From contig NC_064678.1 of the NCBI RefSeq assembly GCF_023278565.1, positions 1,860,001 through 1,924,000 of the forward strand: a DNA stretch of 64,000 nucleotides, read 5' to 3'. Position 1 is the first letter of the stretch. The number at the start of each line of letters is the position of its first letter. The DNA is from Colletotrichum lupini (taxonomy: Eukaryota > Ascomycota > Sordariomycetes > Glomerellales > Glomerellaceae). Shown piece after piece: positions 13,101 through 25,343 of this stretch. The position numbers were made by a program, and so were the translations under genes. Under the pieces are notes generated by a model, which saw only the letters and a list, made by a program, of their open reading frames with translations, searched no databases and had not been told where the DNA came from.

Positions 13101-13614
13101 TGGATCTGTGAGTAGTAGACGAACCAGCCGGCCGCTGCAGATGCCTTGTTTTGGCACCTCATTTTCAGCCTTGTCAACTATCATCCAGGTCTACAACGCG
13201 TTCGTCGTGGCCTACGCATGCTCCGTAGTTGAGCCTAGGGTGAGAATCGCAAACCATTGCGAGGTCTTCAAGATATCAGTGCCAACAGGCAGTGCGTTGC
13301 CTACTTAGTCAACGTCTAGGAGGAAACTGTCCAGAGACTAGAACCGTGGAATACCAAAAAAGACTTTTAGTTCTATTCCATTACTGTCAAAGATATCTTG
13401 TTTTGAGAAGACTCGTGCTGTCGATGCCATCTCGTTTTGAATCGTCTCCGCCCTTCCCTAGACCAAAGACGTGCGTTATTTTAATCGCATGCCTGGTTCG
13501 CGGCTCCCATACATCTGTCGTAGACCGAAACGCCAGCCACCTCTTCCCGGGCATAGTATACAGACCCCATCTTCCAGGGCTCTCTCCATTCGAACGCGTA
13601 CTACCTCAATACAC

Positions 13615-14490
13615 CTAGTTGGCAAAGCGCTTCGCTCTCGCTTCCTGTCTCGCCTTCTCGGCAGGATCGATGGCAGCGCTGCGCCTGGTGTCGCGTTCGC
13701 CGCCGCCCTCGCGACCACCACCACCTTGGCGGCGGCCTCCAGGGCGTCCGCCATCTCTGTTGTTCCTGCCGCCGCGACCGCGGGGTCCACGGCCGTCGGT
13801 GCTCTGTCGCTTAGCATCGCGTCCGGCCTGCTCGTCGGAACGCTCAGGACGGCCGCGCTTGGGACGTCTCTCGGGAAGCGCAGAGTCGAGACCGGCGACA
13901 CTGCCAACCTCGACGCCAAACTTCTTCGCGCGGTCAGCCTTCTTCTTGGCCTCCTCATCCTCGTCGATGCCGAATCGCTTGGCGCGGTCGGCGCGCTTCT
14001 TGGCTTCCGCTGCGGCGTCGGTCGCTTCCAGGTTGAGAGCAAAGTCCTCCTTTGGCGCGGCGTCGGCAGCCTCTGCAGTCTCCTCTGTCTTCTTCTCCTC
14101 TTCCGCGGTCGTCTCCGCAGCAGGCGCAGTCGCGGCTTCAGTGGCGGGGGCGGCAGGCTCAGCTACAGCAGGAGCAGCGGCAGGCTTAGGTTCCTCAGTA
14201 GCCGGGGCAGCTTCAGCGGCGGGCTTGGGGGCTTCGGCGGCCTTGGTGGGCACGGTAGGCTCGTCGTCACTATAATCGATTTCATCCTCCTCGGCGGCGG
14301 CTGGGTATTGTTAGGTCGCGATCGAAGAAAGCGCGTGTTCGGAATCGATTGACGTACCGGGTGCGGATTGCGCATCGTTTTCCTTTAGGCGATTGACCAG
14401 GTCGAGCTTGTTGCCTGTTGCGGGAAGGCTTCTCTCCTGGAGAAGCTTCTTGAGCTCGGGAACCTTCAACGAGCTGTAGTCGGTAGCCAT
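13615..14490 (-). CDS. THO1: SAP-domain mRNP protein (Tho1/SARNP-like)
   Basis: Two exons on the minus strand, 14490-14358 and 14300-13615, with a 57-bp intron (GTACGT...CCAG); 272 aa. Residues about 6-40 form a SAP motif (SSLKVPELKKLLQERSLP...GNKLDLVNRL), a helix-extended-helix nucleic-acid-binding fold. A long Ala/Pro/Glu-rich linker follows, then two copies of an (E/K)AKKRADRAK(R/K)FG motif (the Tho1/MOS11 C-terminal RNA-binding signature, also in human SARNP/CIP29) around residues 150-190, then an RGG/GGR-rich basic tail ending in EARAKRFAN. The family works with the DEAD-box ATPase Sub2/UAP56 and the THO/TREX complex in mRNP packaging and export. SAP motif, repeated RAKRFG and RGG tail together make the assignment solid; the gene symbol follows the yeast orthologue. 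Confidence 0.9.
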
Positions 14491-16887
14491 GTTTGCGACA
14501 GTTACGTGGGAAGTCGAGATGGGAGAGGTTAAGTAGATACGATGCCGAGACTATGATGCGGCTGCGACGATGTTGAACAGATTTGCGCAACTTTGGCGAA
14601 GAAGAAATTGATGATGGAATTGGGGTGGAACTTGGAAGGCGGAGAGAAGGGGCGGTCGTTGATGGATCGCCGGGGGTTATGACGATTTTTGAGGCGCGTC
14701 GTTGCTGCTTTGGTTCACAGGACGACAGCTTTGGGAAGGTAAGGCGAGGCAAAGGTAGGCAGGTACCTCCCAGGTTTAGCAAGAAAGGGGACCTTCCCAG
14801 TTGCTTAAGCTGCGGCGCATCTGCTCGTTGCTGGTAGAGGTACGTACTCGACTACCAAGCTCGTGCAGCTAGGTACTTACTGTGTAGGGGAAGGTGTCGC
14901 CGCGGTGCCTTCCATTCCCATTAAGCGAGGATGGGGGAGCACGGGCCACTGTTCCTGCATTGGTCCATGTTGAAGTTGTCCCTCCCCTCCAGGAATGAGT
15001 GTCCGTTGTTGTTGCTAGCGATATGCGAGGCGTCTGAAATTGAGTTGAAGAATGCATCGTCGGATCTGAGAGTTTGGAGATGAGGCAGATTCAAGTTTCC
15101 AAAAATAGGCTGCAATGTCGGCAGAAAGACAGAGACAAAGAGACGTTTGACGGCGCTTCTTCTCTCCTCTTGTCTCATCGAACCTATTTCTTCTTCTCAT
15201 GTACTTGGCTTTGTCAGGGAGTGAAGTGACATTTTGCCGCAAATCTGAAGATGCATGTTTTCCATACCACGACAAAGGGAATGAGTCGACTCTTTGTCTC
15301 TTGAAGAATTGCCATGGATTTTGCGTTCCAGAAATTGATGAGATGAGCAGCCACAACGTACCACCCAAAAAGTGAGATTTGTATGAGGCGGGAGACTTAT
15401 ATACAGGGTGGGTTTGGCATCTCATATGAGGTACTGAGTAGCACATCCGCGGCAACTCAGCTCTTGCCACCATACCGGACTCATGTGACTGCAGCTGATA
15501 GGGTGCCAAATATGAAAGGGAAGCAAATGAGAATACGATGGTGATGGAGATTTCCCTATCAATAGCGTTGTCTGGCGTCGTTTGAGCATCGCTTTTCGTC
15601 GTGACTGACTCAAGCTTCACGTCGTTGACGACCGAGAAGAGCCCAACTGGTCTTCGACTCTATGGGCTGCTTCGTCAATGCTTCTGTCATCCCGAGATAG
15701 CAAGGCTTGATGATTATTATTTCGTCTCGTCCGTCCTCGACGACGAGAGAAACCAGGAGGATGGCTGCGTAACAAACTCAATTCGACCTTTCTGACGCGC
15801 GGCCATCATGTATTGAGTGTGGCGATACAAAGTGGGATAAGTAAGATACTCTGGCAGATCTGCATGCTACGGGTGTCCGTCTCTTGTCTTCAGACCATGC
15901 CGTCTCGAGCTTACGTACTTGGGGTGGTGACAGAGATGGAACAGGACGGGAGGCTCCACCGACATGACGTTAACATGGAAGAAAGCTGTTGCTGCTCAGT
16001 AGTCAAAGTGGACGACGCTCGCCAGAATTACATGCTGCTGTTGCGTCGCACCACGGCCCGTGTGATGTGACGCGCAGCTACATGTACATGGCACTGGCAG
16101 ATGGTAGACGATGTCTCGCAGTGTGACAGTCTGATAGACATGGACGCGTCAATGATGGTCGGCGCCACGTGCAGCTGCTCACAGCTCTTCCATCCTACTC
16201 CTGGTCGATAGCGTCGCCGCGTCCCTCACGAAGTCTTCGCCTAACCGATTAGAGCGTTGGTGAAGTTGAAGAGCGGTTTCGGGGGAGGCCTGGCCTTGTC
16301 AGGGGGAAGGCCAATGAAACCTTGATAACCTAATCGTAAGTACGTACCCCGGTAAGCCCATCGATGGGCAGCGATGATTGATCAGTGGTAACTGTCAGAC
16401 TGGGTGAGGGAGGTGGTAACTGGGCGCAATCACAGGGCGCCCTCAGCAATTTAGCAGATAGCCAAATGCCAAAAAGTGCACTGCTACCCCGGATTCTGAG
16501 GTGGCAGTTGGCTCCACCTAAATGGGGCCTTTATCGACCGAGTCTCGGTTGATTGCCTCGTGCCTTTTCTTGCTCCTTTTCTCAAAACCCCTGTCGTCTG
16601 CTGAGCTGTCTTTCGACTTACGAACCGACATCAAGCTCTTTCGCGCCCACCGTGTCTATTCGTACCTCTCTCAATCTTGGTTCCACCTTAGCCGACCTAC
16701 GGGCCATGATATGGCCTGGGTATTAGCTTGAACTCAGGCTCGCTCGAGCCGATTACTTCGTGTTCGTGTTCCCTCAGCCCACGCGCTGCGCTGCGCTGCT
16801 ACCTTCGATTGATCACGACGACGCCGGCCTTCACATCGCCACGACCGGCCTCCCTCCGATTTGCGACAATCGCAAAAGTCGCCCAAC
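14491..16887. other. 2.4-kb divergent intergenic region (SAP protein / Dcr2)
   Basis: The genes on both sides start outward from here, so their promoters lie within it. Scattered short frames lack protein character. A pyrimidine-rich leader precedes the Dcr2 start. No repeat or RNA gene recognised. Confidence 0.5.
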
Positions 16888-18702
16888 ATGACGCGCCGTA
16901 TAGTGAGTACTGCTGCTACGCTTGACGACGAGAAAGAGACCATACTGACGATGCCTTTGCTCAGGTACGGACGATAATCCAGCTCACCGCGGTGACGCTT
17001 GTGACGTTCCTCGCCGTCTTCTTCCTCGACCGAAACTTCCGAGTTTTACCAAAGTCGATGCACCACTACATGCCGCAGCATCACCACGGCCTGATTGTCA
17101 CGGATATCACAGTAACGAAATGCTCGAGCATAAACGTCTTCACATCCTGCAACCTCGACACCAACAAATGGCACCGAATCGAAAAGGACCTGTACCTGGG
17201 CAAGTCATGGACCACCAGCGCATACGTACACGTCGCACGGAAGAAGGAGGAGGAGCTGCTACCAGAGGATAAGGTAGTCATGGACGTTTCCGTCGGCCGA
17301 CTCGACCCCACGACTTCTAAGAAGGGAGAGGAGGACGAGAGGTGGGAGAGCCGACCATACGGATTGTGGGTGAAGCGGTCTTCCAACCAGAAAGACAGCG
17401 ACTCCAAGAAGGCCGTTACAGGCATCGATGTCCTGTTTGGCGACGACGCGGTTGAGGCTCGCGATGGCTGGCAGATCACCGGAACGCCCTTGCTGCTCCC
17501 GCTCAACGAAGAAATCCCCGTCACCCACATCACTCTCCGGAGAGGAAGCCAGAAGGAGCCTCACAAACCACAGCCGCGAATTCCCGAGAACGGCAGGTTC
17601 AAAATCATGCAACTGGCCGATCTCCACCTCAGTACCGGCGTCGGCAAGTGTCGCGATGCCATGCCCGAGGGCTACAATGGCGGCTTGTGCGAGGCGGATC
17701 CCAGAACGCTGGATTTCGTCCAGAAGATCCTCACCGAGGAGAAGCCCCATTTGGTCGTGCTTAGTGGAGATCAAGTCAATGGCGAAACTGCTCCTGATGC
17801 GCAGTCGGTGAGTGGCGTTTTCTCTGTCTGACTGGGCGCAAACTGACTTTACTAGGCAATCTTCAAAATCGCTCAAATCCTCATCAAGATGAAGATCCCT
17901 TACGTTTCAATTTTTGGAAACCACGATGATGAGGGATCGCTTCCTCGCGCTGCTCAGATGCAAATTCTCGAATCGCTACCATATTCTCTGGCAAAGGCCG
18001 GGCCCGAAGAAATCGATGGTGTTGGCAACTACTATGTTGAGGTCCTTGCTAGAGGCAAGTCGGACCATTCAGCACTCACCCTCTACATGCTCGATTCCCA
18101 TGCATATTCTCCCGATGAGAAGAAGTACCATGGGTACGACTGGATCAAGCAGAACCAGATTGAGTGGTTCAAGAAGACTTCTACCAATCTGAAGAAGGCA
18201 CACAAGGAGTACAGCAAGGTTCACATGGACCTGGCCTTTATTCACATTCCTTTGCCCGAGTACAGGGATGCCGATCTCGCCATCAAAGGCGAATGGAAAG
18301 AGGGTGTTACAGCACCCAACTTCAACTCCGGCTTCCGTGACGCCCTCGTCGAGCAGGGCGTCGTGATGGTCAGCTGTGGACAGTAAGTTCCATCCTCAGC
18401 CCTTGAAAGAAAACCACAACCTAACCTGGTACAGTGACCATGTCAACGACTACTGCTCCCTCTCGCTAGACAGCCAGCAGAAGCCAGCCCTCTGGATGTG
18501 CTACGCCGGCGGAGTCGGCTTTGGCGGCTATGCCGGGTACGGAGGATATCACCGCCGCATACGTGTATTCGAGGTCGATACCAACGAAGCTCGGATCACG
18601 ACGTGGAAGCGTGTTGAGTGGGGCGACACCAGTAAACGGATCGACGAGCAAATCATTGTTGAAGCGGGCGGGCCGATAGGCATCAGAGAAAAGAAGGCAT
18701 GA
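16888..18702 (+). CDS. DCR2: Dcr2-type metallophosphatase
   Basis: Four exons, 16888-16902, 16965-17807, 17856-18382 and 18435-18702, all introns GT-AG; 550 aa. The first coding exon is only five codons (MTRRI). A single hydrophobic segment at residues about 8-26 (LTAVTLVTFLAVFFL) acts as a signal anchor. The calcineurin-like phosphoesterase motifs appear in order: ADLHL (about residue 222), GDQVNG (about 273), GNHDDEG (about 308), HIPLPEY, and GHDHVND, whose GH is created across the last splice. Metal-binding residues are complete. Yeast Dcr2 dephosphorylates Ire1 to damp the unfolded protein response and also promotes cell-cycle progression; a membrane-anchored phosphatase here fits that. 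Length matches fungal orthologues. Confidence 0.93.
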
Positions 18703-21700
18703 CAAAACTTCTCTGACGGTCTATTCGAAACAAAGATGGAAAACAGAAGAAGCAAGAAAAATGAAAGAAAAAAAGAAGAATGAAGTGCTGGAAAATATTT
18801 GGAGTTTCGGGTCAGGTTAACTAACAAACGGTGTTTGGGTCTGGCTCATCAACAAGAAAGTCTCTACAGGGAGTTTTTAAAAAGACTTTCAAAGGGGAAA
18901 TTCATAGCATGTATTATTTTGACTTGTCAAACTGTCTGAAAGCATCATCTCTTGGGTGGACTGGCACAACGGCAGATTGAAGGCTGAAGTATGGAAGTGA
19001 TGGATGGGCGTCGGGACGGAAATGTGTACATGTATGTATCTCTATAGGAGACATGACGGCCAACTTTCCTCTTTTTCTGATCTCGTTCTCGTTCTCTTGT
19101 GGGTGTATTTGTGAGTCTTCTCAATGTGGGTAGTAGCCGGGGAGACTGAGTTGCTCGGTCAAGACATATACGGCTAGGTATGGGTAAGAATGGACAGGTA
19201 TGGAATACTTCCAGACCAGACGATGCGGTTGGTGGATCGAGAGGGCTCACAGGAAGGGAGATGACTTTCGTCCCAGCCCTAGGACTCAAGACGAGCTCGG
19301 ACCGGCTCATATCCTACCTCAGGTAGGCATATTAGCTTTAGGCAACCTCGGGAGGTGGCGCGTCGTCGGACATGCGCGGGGGGTTCAATGAGGTTTAAGC
19401 AGAGCTAGGAGGTCAAGCGGGTGTGACCAAAGCCCGACTGATCTCGAAGGCCACCTTACCGGCATTCTTCACCTGTCACCGCAGGCGATGAGGGAGCCAA
19501 TGGCTGGGTGGTCATAAGGGGCACCGGTGGAATCCAAAGATTCTCGGCCCATCGTGAACCACAATATAACAGGGTCCTCGTCAGAATATCCGACCGGCAG
19601 GTTCTATCGCCCTCGTGGTGTTGCATTTCGGAATAACATCCATCCCGTCGGGGATGGTAGGTTTGCTACCTTACACACCGCACAGTGTCGAATCTAATCA
19701 CCTTCTTCGCTGCCACCGATGTCGTCGGGTAGATATTTCGAGCAAAAGCTGAAGGTCTAATAAGCGCTGTGGCTTGGGAGTGTGTACCCACGACATGCCA
19801 CGCCATCACGCGTGCAACCCCAAGGTTTTGGTCGTGCAGTGGGACGAGGTGTGGGTGGGTAAGGTGAGATGAGGCTGAAAGTGTGTTTTTTCCACGCTTG
19901 AAGGATGCCACCATCATGCTCTCCGGAAGCTTCGCACAGGGCATGTGTTTTTGTGCTATTTGGACCTTCATTCTTTACCTGTGTGAGATGACTAGATCGT
20001 TGAGACAACTTGTCTGGGTATACGATATTGCAGATGTATTAAGGAGACTGGGAAAAGGGGCGATGAGGGCTCTCCATGCATTGTGTCATTCGTCTTCTCA
20101 TCCAGGTATATGTGGGACAAAGGTGGCCTGAGAGGTAGGTAGACTGGCATAGACCTCCATCGAGCTGCAAGGCAGAGGTGTGGTTGTCGGGCGTCCCACT
20201 CACACTTGCTCCTGCCGAAGCTGCCTCTCGGGTACGGCACCCAGCGTCTGGGCCCCGGTCCCGGGGAGACTTCATCGGAACGGCCTACGCCTTGATGCGA
20301 ATCTTACTCTTAGATTTGCCCTTGTTTGCTATTATAATCTTCCCAATCATGGTAAATTTGATAAAGAGCGTCGGAACTTTGGACATTTGCATCGAGAGAT
20401 TTCTTCAACTAGCTCAGGACGGTGGTATCGACGACATGGTCACTGGACATACATACCTCTTCGTCTCTTTCTCGGCTTGTTCGTGGCGTCCGCTTCAGCT
20501 TAAAGTCCGTGGAGATAGTTTGATGCTCAGGGTTGGGATAATTTCTCGTCGAATTTTCCCGCATCTCGGCCTCTGTTTCCTTGTACTTAGAAGGTCGGCT
20601 CAGCAGGGAGCCGGCGGCTGTTCATTCAAAGGCAAAAGTCTTGTATGCCAGCCATTTGAACCCTTGAAAGCTGAGGGCTTCAGGCGACTATCGCGAAAAG
20701 ATTGCCTAATAATATCTTCGTTCCTCAGTACGCCAATTTCAAGTTGCTCGGGTGACTCGATATCGCACATCGGTTCTGTCCCTTGCCGCGCTCCCTAGCC
20801 GTCAGGCATATCGAGGCTCTAAGTATCCTGTTATCGAGGAAATCCAAGATTGCATTAAACTAACAATACGGCTACCGTGGGTGGTCTGGACTGGCTCATT
20901 TTGCCTCAGCTTGTGCCGTTAAGTTGGTGTCCGACGTGGAAGTAGGTTGGCGCTAGACCACGCTGTCAGCAACCTTCTGCACCTCTCTGGTCGGTTGGCT
21001 CGGTCTGCTTAGATTGCCGTGTTCTATGATATCTCGATTGTCGTGCAGGCAGTGACGTTCTCAAGCTACTTACTGTTTCATAGATCTCGAGGTAAGAGAG
21101 GGTAGACTCTTCGAATCAAGATATCGAGTCCATTGTTTGGAAACGTCCCAGAGGGGGGCTTGTCGTGAGGATGGGGTGACCTACTCGTAGTCCGTCACTT
21201 TGTATGCTGTTGTTAGAGCTTATTCGGATCTCAGCTCGGAGATTGCCTTGTTATTCCAAAAGGTGAAGCAGGCCAGTCGCCTGACTTCCTCCGCACGCGC
21301 CCTCTACGATACGCGGCAGGACTCACGCCATCGTAGCTCTCTACCAAATCATTTCTCACCCCGCCATATCATAGAGAAGTGACAGATTGTCTCTGACACC
21401 AAGGTACTTACACGCATCTGCGGCGGTAGAAAGTATAATGCGATTGACACCGGCGCCAGACTCGGCGGCACTGTGTATGAGCCTCACTTCCACCAAGCGA
21501 AGCCACGAGAGTCCCAGAATCAAGAGGTGCTCTACACAGTGCACGATCCCGATTTCCCAGGGCGAGATAAGATTCATGAGTTGAGAGGACTGAGGGCGTC
21601 GTGTCGTTCTAAATCGCGCGTCTGTCAGCCACAAAGTTGGATCAGCATCGGGGGAGGGAGGAGAGTTTTGAAGAGCTTTACCTCGCATTTCCTCGAGCCT

Positions 21701-22159
21701 TAAAACGTGTTTTGCCCGTCCGCCTCTACACCTCGACCTTTCTTCCCTCTCCATACTCATTTCCGTTATTCGCGGATCCATCGCTTCTTCGTGTGTATCG
21801 TCAATCTTTGCTTGGTTTTCGCCTTGGTTCTTTCGTCCTCGATAAGCCCTGTCAAGTACTTTGGTAAGCTTCGTCGGCCATACAACTATACCTCCCGGAA
21901 GAGCATCTCTGACCTCACCTGCAATAGCTTCAATAGCTAGAATAGCTCAACGCACAACTGCTTTTGCACTTCGTTCTCCGTCACTCGCCTAGTAAGCTTC
22001 TTATACCATGTCCTTACCCATAACGTCCCTCGTGAATATAGCTTTTGTACCAACATGACTTGTCTCCTGTCACTCTTCTCCCACAACTTAGTTTCGCTAT
22101 TCGTACGTGAATAAACAACTGACCTAGAAAGACAGTGTAAACCACTCGAGACTGTCATT
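18703..22159. other. 3.5-kb gap without a supported gene
   Basis: Downstream of Dcr2 and upstream of the polyglutamine gene. A 206-codon plus frame at 20178-20798 and other short frames show no family signature and no consistent composition. The last about 450 bp are CT-rich and probably form the leader of the downstream gene. Confidence 0.5.
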
Positions 22160-22561
22160 ATGAACGGCACCACTAAAGCTCCCGATGCTTTCCCGGCCCC
22201 CAACCAGTCGCAGCTGGAGTCGTTGCCGGGTCTGACGCCGCCGCAGCAACTCCCTGCCCATGGTGCAGGGTGGGAATTTCTCCAGGGGATGAACATCACC
22301 CTGCAGGGTCATTGCGAGTGCCTGGGTAGACAAATGCAGACCTGGAAGGGCTCGTACTCCCTTGACTCTCGCTGGGGTGCTCAGCAAAAGCTCGTTCCCC
22401 AGTTCCCAGGCCAGGGTGCTAGCCATCAACAGCCCGAGACTCAGCTGAAGGCACAAATGGAGATTGCTGGGGCGCAGCTTGAAGAAAATAAGAAGAAGCG
22501 CAAACGTGATGGGCAGCGCCGGAAGGACAGAAAGCTCGAACATCGGCAGAAAGAGCAGCAA

Positions 22562-22593
<32 letters not shown>

Positions 22594-23116
22594 GCAGCAA
22601 CAGCAACAAGAAGATGAATTGCTGCAACTGCTGCAACAACAACTGCTGCAATACCAGCAGCTGCAACAACAACAACTTCAGGCCCAGCAGCTCCAGGCCC
22701 AGCAGCAGTCTCAACCACAGTCTCAACCACAGTCTCAGCTTCAGACCCTGTCCCAGTCCCAGCACCAGTCCACCCAGTCTGCCCAGTCCCAGGGTGCAGA
22801 CCACTGGAGCGACCTGGATTGGCTCGTAAATTCCAATCTCGGGACCGCCGCCATAGGACAAGGGCAGATCGACCTGTTGTTCGACGAAATGGATGGGTCC
22901 GACAACGCGCAACAAGAGCAAGCCCAGGCCTTCGACGAGATGATCATGTCGAGCGTTCCTCCTCCCAACGTTGAAGCTCCAGAGCCATGGGTTCCTCCAC
23001 CGCCTATGACCTTCGAGGATGTGTATCGCCAACAAGATAAGGAAGGTGGCGTTGAACTCGGCCCTTATTCTGCCATGTTGTCTGAATGGGAGCATTCAAT
23101 GAGCGGTCGTAGCTAA
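22160..23116 (+). CDS. Glutamine-rich protein with basic segment
   Basis: Single-exon frame of 318 aa. The order is: N-terminal half with no known motif but conserved-looking WEFLQGMNITLQGHCECLGRQMQ (shown here only as residues about 39-61); a basic segment NKKKRKRDGQRRKDRK at about 110-125; an uninterrupted Gln run of about 20 residues at about 131-151; then a Q/L/S-rich coiled-coil-like stretch; and an acidic C-terminal third with DLDWL, DLLFDEMDG and FDEMIM, resembling a transactivation region. Basic plus polyQ plus acidic blocks suggest a nuclear transcriptional regulator, but I do not see a bona fide bZIP or zinc-finger domain. The opposite strand is also open because CAG/CAA repeats have no reverse stops; the plus frame is chosen for its start context and composition. 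Confidence 0.65.
22551..22618 (+). repeat. CAG/CAA trinucleotide tract
   Basis: Mixed CAG/CAA repeat encoding the pure glutamine run of the preceding gene. Interruption by CAA would limit slippage. Confidence 0.85.
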
Positions 23117-24313
23117 ATGCAGTATGGAGAGCAACGATACTGCACCGTAGCTTGCCCCTTTTAGCGTCTTTGGCGTTGTTTCCTGTAAGTGATCCCGAGT
23201 TCTGTGGCCTGGGTTGTTTTTTCCTTCATTCAATGATGTTGCGTCTGCTACCTTACGGCTTAAGCCGCTAAAAAGGAGCAAAGTCTTGTATATTAGTAGG
23301 AGGATATCTTCGTCTTTATCTACCAGTTGGACCTAAAAAGGTCAATGGCTACATCAACCTTTTGACACGGGAATGTCTGAAAATGCCGCCCATTTTAAGA
23401 AGTTAGCCATATATTGGGTCCCATGATGGCCAATTTAGCATATTTATCCGCAAAGTCTGTTCCCACGGCGATTGAGGTTCTCCAATCTGTGAGTTTCACT
23501 CGGTTTCGAAAACCATACATGTCCCGTAGCTGAGCATTATCGACGGGATTCATAGCACCACGGAGCTTGGCTGCCCGGGTCCCGGTCAGCCGGCTTTGGT
23601 CATGATAGGGCGCAGGCAGACAGGCATCCTGGGGTTGAGCGAAGTCTGTGGGCTGAGGTACGGAGGAGATGCCTGATCGATTCTGCTGGGCCACGTTGAT
23701 GAATGAAAGGCACCACGATCTGTTTGGTACCTTGAAGGAAGTCGACGTGCTTAGTCATTCCGTGATTAGAGGTTGGACCTTTTGGGAAGGACTTCGGACT
23801 TGGAGTCGACTGTCGCAACTGCACCGGAGGCCCCACACTTCGGCACACCAACCGGGCGCGGGGAAAGTGACGACATGTGGGCTGGAGACAGTCCCTGTCG
23901 TGATTTCTAAGCAAAAGAAAAGTGAAAGCCCCGCGCCCTTTCTACTGCAAATTGCAATGGAGGGGTCACTCTGACGGAAGCAATCGTGCCACGGTACCAC
24001 GGTATACGCAGGCAAGAGCTGCCAGACAGTGGCCCAGCGTGCCAGCTTCCACGGACCGTGTGTGGGGCGCCCGCCTGGATTATTAAGATGATGGCAGCTT
24101 ACATAGCTCTCGTTCACAGAGTGAGGGGTTCGTATAAATGCACCCAAGTGGCGTCGAGCGCAGTGGCAGGTGGATTAGTATTCAGTATTTAGACCCAAAA
24201 CACAACTTCACTTTCTGCACATCGCGGCGACATCACGTAAAACCTCCGTTCAACACTTGCATCGTAAGCATATGACATCTCGGCTAGGACAATTGAGTCA
24301 ACATATCTTCAAC
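23117..24313. other. 1.2-kb gap, promoter of the GST gene at its right end
   Basis: No supported coding sequence. The right end carries a TATA-like site used by the GST gene (listed separately). Confidence 0.5.
24133..24138 (+). promoter_or_regulatory. TATA box of the GST gene
   Basis: CGTATAAATGC lies about 180 bp upstream of the GST start codon and is the only clean TATA motif near it. Distance fits a leader of about 150 nt. Confidence 0.45.
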
Positions 24314-25343
24314 ATGGCTGCCAAGACCAAGACCGATATCCACTTGTACACCACCGGTACCCCCAACGGCATCAAGGTGTCCATTCTCCTCGAAGAGCTC
24401 GGCCTGGAGTACCAGGTCACGCCCATTGACATCTCAAAGAACACTCAAAAGGTTGGCATCTCAGAGACCTCCATTTGTTCAGTAGCCTGAGGGTCTACTT
24501 TCAACCCCTCTAGAGGCCATTATGCTAATGCACGAGTGCAGGAGCCCTGGTTCCTGGAGATCAACCCCAATGGACGTATCCCTGCCTTGACCGACAAGTT
24601 TGAGGATGGCAAGACCATCCGCCTGTTTGAGTCGGGAAGTATTTTGCAGTATCTCGTCGACCGCTATGACAAGGACCACAAGGTCTCTTACTCCTATGGC
24701 TCGCGCGAGTACTGGGAGGTGAACAACTGGGTATGGTCTACTTACACATGACCATGAATGCCGTGAAGCTGACACAAGAGATGTAGCTGCACTGGCAGAT
24801 GGGCGGCCTTGGTCCCATGCAGGGGTAAGTTGCCTCTCACTTCTGATGAGATGACGGCGAGCTAATGAGTATTCAGACAAGCCAACCACTTTAAGCGTGC
24901 GCCAACTCCTCGATTGCTTCCGTGTTCTTTTGTTCATAAACTAAACTGACTCTCGCACAGGCTACGCACCCGAGAAGATCCAGTACGGCATTGACCGTTA
25001 CACCAACGAGACCCGCCGTCTGTACCGCACCATGGACACAGCGCTCGCGGCGAACCCCAGCGGCTACCTCGTCGGTGACCGCGTGACTATTGCCGACATC
25101 ACCAGCTGGGGCTGGGTGGCGGCGAGCAAGTGGGCTGGTATCGACCTGGACGAGTTCCCCGCGCTCAAGGCGTGGCTGTTCAAGCTGGTGGAGAGGCCCG
25201 GCTTCGAGCAGGGCCGCCACGTGCCGTCCAAGCACACGGCGCTGGACCACTTCAAGATGACGGATGAGGAGCTCGACGAGAAGGCCAAGGGGGCTGCTGC
25301 GTGGATTCAGCAGGGGATGAAGGATGATGCTGCCAAGAAGTGA
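24314..25343 (+). CDS. Ure2-like glutathione S-transferase
   Basis: Five exons, 24314-24451, 24542-24730, 24787-24824, 24877-24896 and 24961-25343; 255 aa. Exon 4 is a 20-nt micro-exon whose inclusion is needed for the frame: it encodes the QANHFK part of GQANHFKRYAPEKI. The N-terminal thioredoxin-like domain (residues about 8-95) has YTTGTPNGIKVSILLEELG, NPNGRIPAL (the cis-proline region of the glutathione site) and ESGSILQYL; the helical C-terminal domain has LVGDRVTIADI. This layout is that of fungal Ure2p/GstA-GstB-like enzymes, which conjugate or reduce electrophiles with glutathione; the prion-type Asn-rich leader of yeast Ure2p is absent. An in-frame upstream ATG at 24272 would add 14 residues. 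Involvement in oxidative or xenobiotic stress is inferred from the family. Confidence 0.92.

Larger units (their letters stand above)
6215..13614. other. 7.4-kb gene-free region between convergent genes
   Basis: Both flanking genes end into this interval (the 132-aa protein from the left, the SAP protein from the right), so it needs no promoters for them. It has no open frame above about 110 codons with protein-like composition, apart from artefactual Pro/Gly-rich frames over the C homopolymers. Visible content is a GT microsatellite, a GGT microsatellite and the C tracts listed separately. Base composition is unlike the RIP-damaged block at 45-52 kb, so it is not decayed repeat DNA of that type. 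It could hold a long non-coding RNA or fast-evolving small-exon genes I cannot see. Confidence 0.5.

Noticed and set aside
20178..20798. 206-codon plus-strand frame with a hydrophobic segment
   Set aside because: One hydrophobic stretch (LLLDLPLFAIIIFPIM) is not enough; the rest looks random and there is no promoter or splice evidence.
22124..23095. 323-codon frame antisense to the polyglutamine gene
   Set aside because: CAG/CAA repeats give stop-free CTG/TTG on the reverse strand; the product is poly-Leu. The plus frame has more plausible block structure.
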